8,258 bases of DNA from Clostridiales bacterium (GTDB lineage Bacteria; Bacillota; Clostridia; UBA1381), in the NCBI GenBank assembly GCA_003453455.1, contig DMLG01000044.1, positions 1 to 8,258 on the forward strand, written 5' to 3'. Of this stretch, positions 5,993-8,258 are shown one piece after another. Made by a program: the position numbers and the translations under genes. Numbering within the stretch: position 1 is the first letter of the stretch; each line of letters opens with the position of its first letter. The notes beneath the pieces are model-generated. The model saw only the letters and a program-made list of their open reading frames with translations, did no database searches and was not told the origin of the DNA.

Positions 5993-7735
5993 ATGGCATT
6001 TGACACTCTTTGTGTAAAAAAAATCGTTTCAGAGCTTTCCGAAAAGCTCAATGGCGCAAAGATAGATAAAATATATCAGCCTGAAAAAGACGAGCTTTTA
6101 CTAATAATCCGTACAAAAACAGAAAATCATCGTTTAGTTTTGAGTGCAAGTTCAAATAATCCGCGTGTGCACTTCACTGAACATACCAAAGAAAATCCCA
6201 TTTCCGCACCTATGTTTTGTATGCTGCTCAGAAAGCACATACAGGGCGGAAGAATTTTGGATATACGCCAGCCTGATTATGAACGCATTATTATTATCGA
6301 TATAGAATCCCGAAATGAGCTTGGAGATATTGTAACAAAGCATTTAATTTCTGAGATAACAGGCAGAAATTCAAACATCATACTATGTGATGAAAGCTAC
6401 CGCATAATTGACTCTGCAAAGCACATTGATTTTTTGCAAAGTGCGGTAAGGCAAATTCTCCCCGGCGGGCAGTATATTATGCCGCCAAAACAGAGTAAAA
6501 TCCCTGTTTTATCAGACGAGATAGAAAGCGCCGTTCTCGACTTTTCCAAAAAGGGACAAAAGTGCGAAAGTGTCATAATGGACGCTGTTTCGGGCATAAG
6601 TCCGCTTACTTGCCGCGAGATTGTTTTTGGCGCTTTAAAAAGCAATGCATATGTAATAAGTGAGATTTCAAAGGACAAACAAAGTGCTATACTGGATGCT
6701 GTGCATAATTTTAATAAAAATCTGACTTTTGCGCCCTGTATCATTTTTGACCCATCTAATAAACCGATTGATTTTTCAGCAATCGCAATATCTCAATACG
6801 GAGAGAATTATAAAACTGTATTCTATAATTCAATGAGTGAGGTCATAGAAAAATTTTATCAGGAGCGCGACAGACGCGAGCGAATAAAGCAAAAAAGTGC
6901 GTCTTTAACAAAACTTTTAAAAAACAACATTGAACGATGTGCAAAAAAGCTTTCTATTCTAAAAAATACCCAAAAAGAGGCTGAGAATAAGGAAAAATAC
7001 AAGATTTACGGTGATTTGGTGACCGCCAACATATATAAAATCGCAAAGGGCGACAAACTCTTAACTGCACAAAACTACTATGCTCCCGAAAATCCTGATG
7101 TCAAAATAGCATTAAAGGAAAACCTGTCACCCTCCGAAAACGCACAACGGTATTATAAGCTCTATTCAAAGCTCAAAAATGCCGAAGTGGAGGTAGAAAA
7201 ACAGATAAAATCCACACTTTCCGATTTAGAGTATTTTGAAAGCACATTAGCGCTTACTGAAAATCTCACCTCGGAGGCAGACATAAACGCCATTAAGTCT
7301 GAGCTTACCGATTTGGGATATATCAAGCGGCAAAAGTGCGGAAAACGACAAAAGGTGCAACCTGCAAAGCCGTTACACTTCATTTCAAGCGACGGCTTCG
7401 ACATATATGTAGGCAAAAATAACACCCAAAATGATTACCTTACGCTGAGATTTGCAAATTCCTCCGATTTATGGTTTCATACAAAACAAATCCACGGCTC
7501 GCATACCATAATTAAGCTTGGGATTAACAAAGATGTACCCGAAAGAACTGTTTTGGAGGCGGCACAGCTTGCGGCATTCTACTCAAAGGCAAGAGAATCT
7601 TCACAAGTGCCTGTCGATTACACTAAAATAAAAAATGTCAGAAAGCCAAACGGTGCAAAACCCGGTATGGTGATTTATGATAGCTACAACACGCTATATG
7701 TAACTCCAAAAGATATGCAAAAAACAGCAGGATAA
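5993..7735 (+). CDS. rqcH: Ribosome quality control factor RqcH (NFACT family; older name fibronectin-binding protein A)
   Basis: Bacterial relative of Rqc2/NEMF. On a stalled large ribosomal subunit carrying a peptidyl-tRNA it recruits tRNA-Ala and directs addition of a C-terminal alanine tail that marks the chain for degradation. The 580-residue protein is complete and has the family's usual length. The NFACT-N domain covers about 1-165, with KIDKIYQPEKDELLL (23-37) and ESRNELGDIVTKHLI (105-119). A helix-hairpin-helix part lies at about 170-225. A long, highly charged stretch at about 280-430 should form the coiled coil. The NFACT-R domain follows (about 460-572), with SDLWFHTK (491-498), LEAAQLAAFYSKAR (521-534), VPVDYTKIKNVRKPNGAKPGM (about 539-559). 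In B. subtilis, D97 and R98 are needed for function; here position 97 is Glu, with R98 kept. The ATG follows AAGAGGT by seven bases. The last codons and the stop lie in a terminator hairpin shared with clpX. Identity is secure. Confidence 0.96.
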   Translation: MAFDTLCVKKIVSELSEKLNGAKIDKIYQPEKDELLLIIRTKTENHRLVLSASSNNPRVHFTEHTKENPISAPMFCMLLRKHIQGGRILDIRQPDYERIIIIDIESRNELGDIVTKHLISEITGRNSNIILCDESYRIIDSAKHIDFLQSAVRQILPGGQYIMPPKQSKIPVLSDEIESAVLDFSKKGQKCESVIMDAVSGISPLTCREIVFGALKSNAYVISEISKDKQSAILDAVHNFNKNLTFAPCIIFDPSNKPIDFSAIAISQYGENYKTVFYNSMSEVIEKFYQERDRRERIKQKSASLTKLLKNNIERCAKKLSILKNTQKEAENKEKYKIYGDLVTANIYKIAKGDKLLTAQNYYAPENPDVKIALKENLSPSENAQRYYKLYSKLKNAEVEVEKQIKSTLSDLEYFESTLALTENLTSEADINAIKSELTDLGYIKRQKCGKRQKVQPAKPLHFISSDGFDIYVGKNNTQNDYLTLRFANSSDLWFHTKQIHGSHTIIKLGINKDVPERTVLEAAQLAAFYSKARESSQVPVDYTKIKNVRKPNGAKPGMVIYDSYNTLYVTPKDMQKTAG

Positions 7736-7748
7736 ATCCTGCTGTTTT
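7719..7748. terminator. Bidirectional rho-independent terminator shared by rqcH and clpX
   Basis: A perfect inverted repeat has AAAACAGCAGGA (7721-7732), the four-base loop TAAA (7733-7736) and TCCTGCTGTTTT (7737-7748). That is a 12 base-pair stem with a GC-rich upper half. Read rightward, the stem ends in four T. Read leftward it ends in six T (7719-7724). It can therefore stop transcripts from both sides, more strongly for the clpX side. The rqcH stop TAA (7733-7735) forms most of the loop, and the clpX stop (7747-7749) covers the other end of the stem. Confidence 0.88.
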
Positions 7749-8258
7749 AACTTGCTTTTTCTCTTATTATTTCAGGCTCTTTCCCACTTGTTATGCAGTC
7801 TTTATGCACAACACACTGTTTTACATCGGGTTCTGACGGAATATTAAACATCATATCCGTCATAGTTTCCTCGATAATGGAACGAAGTCCTCTTGCTCCC
7901 GTATTTCTTTTAAGAGCCATATCCGCAATAGCTTCAACCGCTGCCTTATCAAAAGTCAATTTGACATTATCCATTTTGAGTAGCGACTGATACTGCTTAA
8001 TCAGTGCATTTTTCGGCTCTGTCAGAATTTTTATAAGTGCTTTTCTGTCAAGTTTTTCAAGTTTTGCAACTATCGGAAGTCTGCCTATAAATTCAGGAAT
8101 AAGTCCGAATTTTAAGAAATCCTGCGGTGTCACCTGCTTCAAAAGCTCAGAAACATCCGCTTCATGCTTACTTTCAATTTCTGCTCCGAAACCGAGCGTT
8201 TTTTTGCCCACACGGTCTGCAATAATCTTTTCAAGTCCGTCAAAAGCACCGCCGCAGA
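7747..8258 (-). CDS. clpX: ATP-dependent Clp protease ATP-binding subunit ClpX (partial, C-terminal part)
   Basis: AAA+ unfoldase that recognises tagged or unfolded proteins and threads them into the ClpP peptidase. Only the last 169 residues are in the window; the gene continues past the right edge, so the zinc-binding N-terminal domain, Walker A and Walker B are not visible. What is visible matches ClpX closely: [12 protein letters not shown] at the edge, then [24 protein letters not shown] with the arginine finger, and the sensor 2 region [13 protein letters not shown] with its arginine. The C-terminus ends [13 protein letters not shown], a normal tail without extension. A GTG codon at 8209-8211 is an internal valine, not a start, because the frame and the family sequence continue upstream to the window edge. 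It is convergent with rqcH, 11 bases apart. In B. subtilis, ClpXP degrades RqcH-made alanine-tailed proteins, so the neighbours share a pathway. Confidence 0.97.
   Translation of the reverse strand, partial: CGGAFDGLEKIIADRVGKKTLGFGAEIESKHEADVSELLKQVTPQDFLKFGLIPEFIGRLPIVAKLEKLDRKALIKILTEPKNALIKQYQSLLKMDNVKLTFDKAAVEAIADMALKRNTGARGLRSIIEETMTDMMFNIPSEPDVKQCVVHKDCITSGKEPEIIREKAS

Noticed and set aside
6032..6049. Hairpin GAGCTTT-CCGA-AAAGCTC near the start of rqcH
   Set aside because: The seven base-pair stem lies inside codons 14 to 19 of a conserved protein segment, has no T tract and is short enough to arise by chance. I would not call it an attenuator without data.
6397..6744. Minus-strand open frame of 115 codons opposite rqcH
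   Set aside because: It is fully inside rqcH, whose protein is conserved along this stretch. The antisense product resembles no family.
8209..8211. GTG as a possible start of a short ClpX-like protein
   Set aside because: The frame continues upstream to the window edge with the conserved ClpX sequence [12 protein letters not shown], so the codon is an internal valine of a full-length gene cut by the window.
1..8258. A hidden novel system, mobile element or horizontally acquired island
   Set aside because: All nine gene regions in the window except the four-codon edge fragment are recognised core genes in a conserved order with uniform base composition. No integrase, transposase, terminal repeat, array or unexplained gap over 150 bases is present.

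Overview
The window is a chromosomal housekeeping segment from a low-GC Gram-positive bacterium. The gene order (yicC, remA, gmk, rpoZ, priA, def, fmt), the presence of RemA (DUF370), the AT-rich codon use and the Shine-Dalgarno-led starts all point to Bacillota, most likely class Clostridia. A genus cannot be named from the sequence alone. I see no mobile element, CRISPR array, tRNA, rRNA or phage gene, and no cassette that looks like a new defence or biosynthetic system.

Layout. From about 5880 down to the left edge runs a tightly packed leftward operon: yicC (RNase-like), remA (DNA-binding regulator), gmk (guanylate kinase), rpoZ (RNA polymerase omega), priA (replication restart helicase), def (peptide deformylase), fmt (Met-tRNA formyltransferase), and the first four codons of another gene, probably a YugP-type zinc peptidase. 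Gaps are 5 to 22 bases, and remA and gmk overlap by 8. A divergent promoter region of about 150 bases (5844-5992) separates yicC from rqcH, which runs rightward and encodes the ribosome quality control factor that adds C-terminal alanine tails. rqcH converges on the 3' part of clpX, which enters from the right edge on the minus strand. The two are separated by 11 bases and share one bidirectional terminator hairpin that contains both stop codons.

Function. The leftward operon joins nucleotide supply (Gmk), transcription (omega), replication restart (PriA) and the formyl-methionine cycle (Fmt adds the formyl group, Def removes it). On the right, RqcH tags stalled nascent chains and ClpX unfolds tagged proteins for ClpP, so the two convergent genes belong to one known degradation route.

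Five genes have in-frame upstream alternative starts (GTG or TTG). I moved these starts downstream on the basis of ribosome binding sites and family N-termini: fmt 949, def 1407, rpoZ 4088, remA 4942, yicC 5843. The observations worth a second look are modest: the nested terminator, a Glu in place of Asp at RqcH position 97, four cysteines and a longer middle in omega, the absence of coaBC between rpoZ and priA, and the paired extended -10 promoters.
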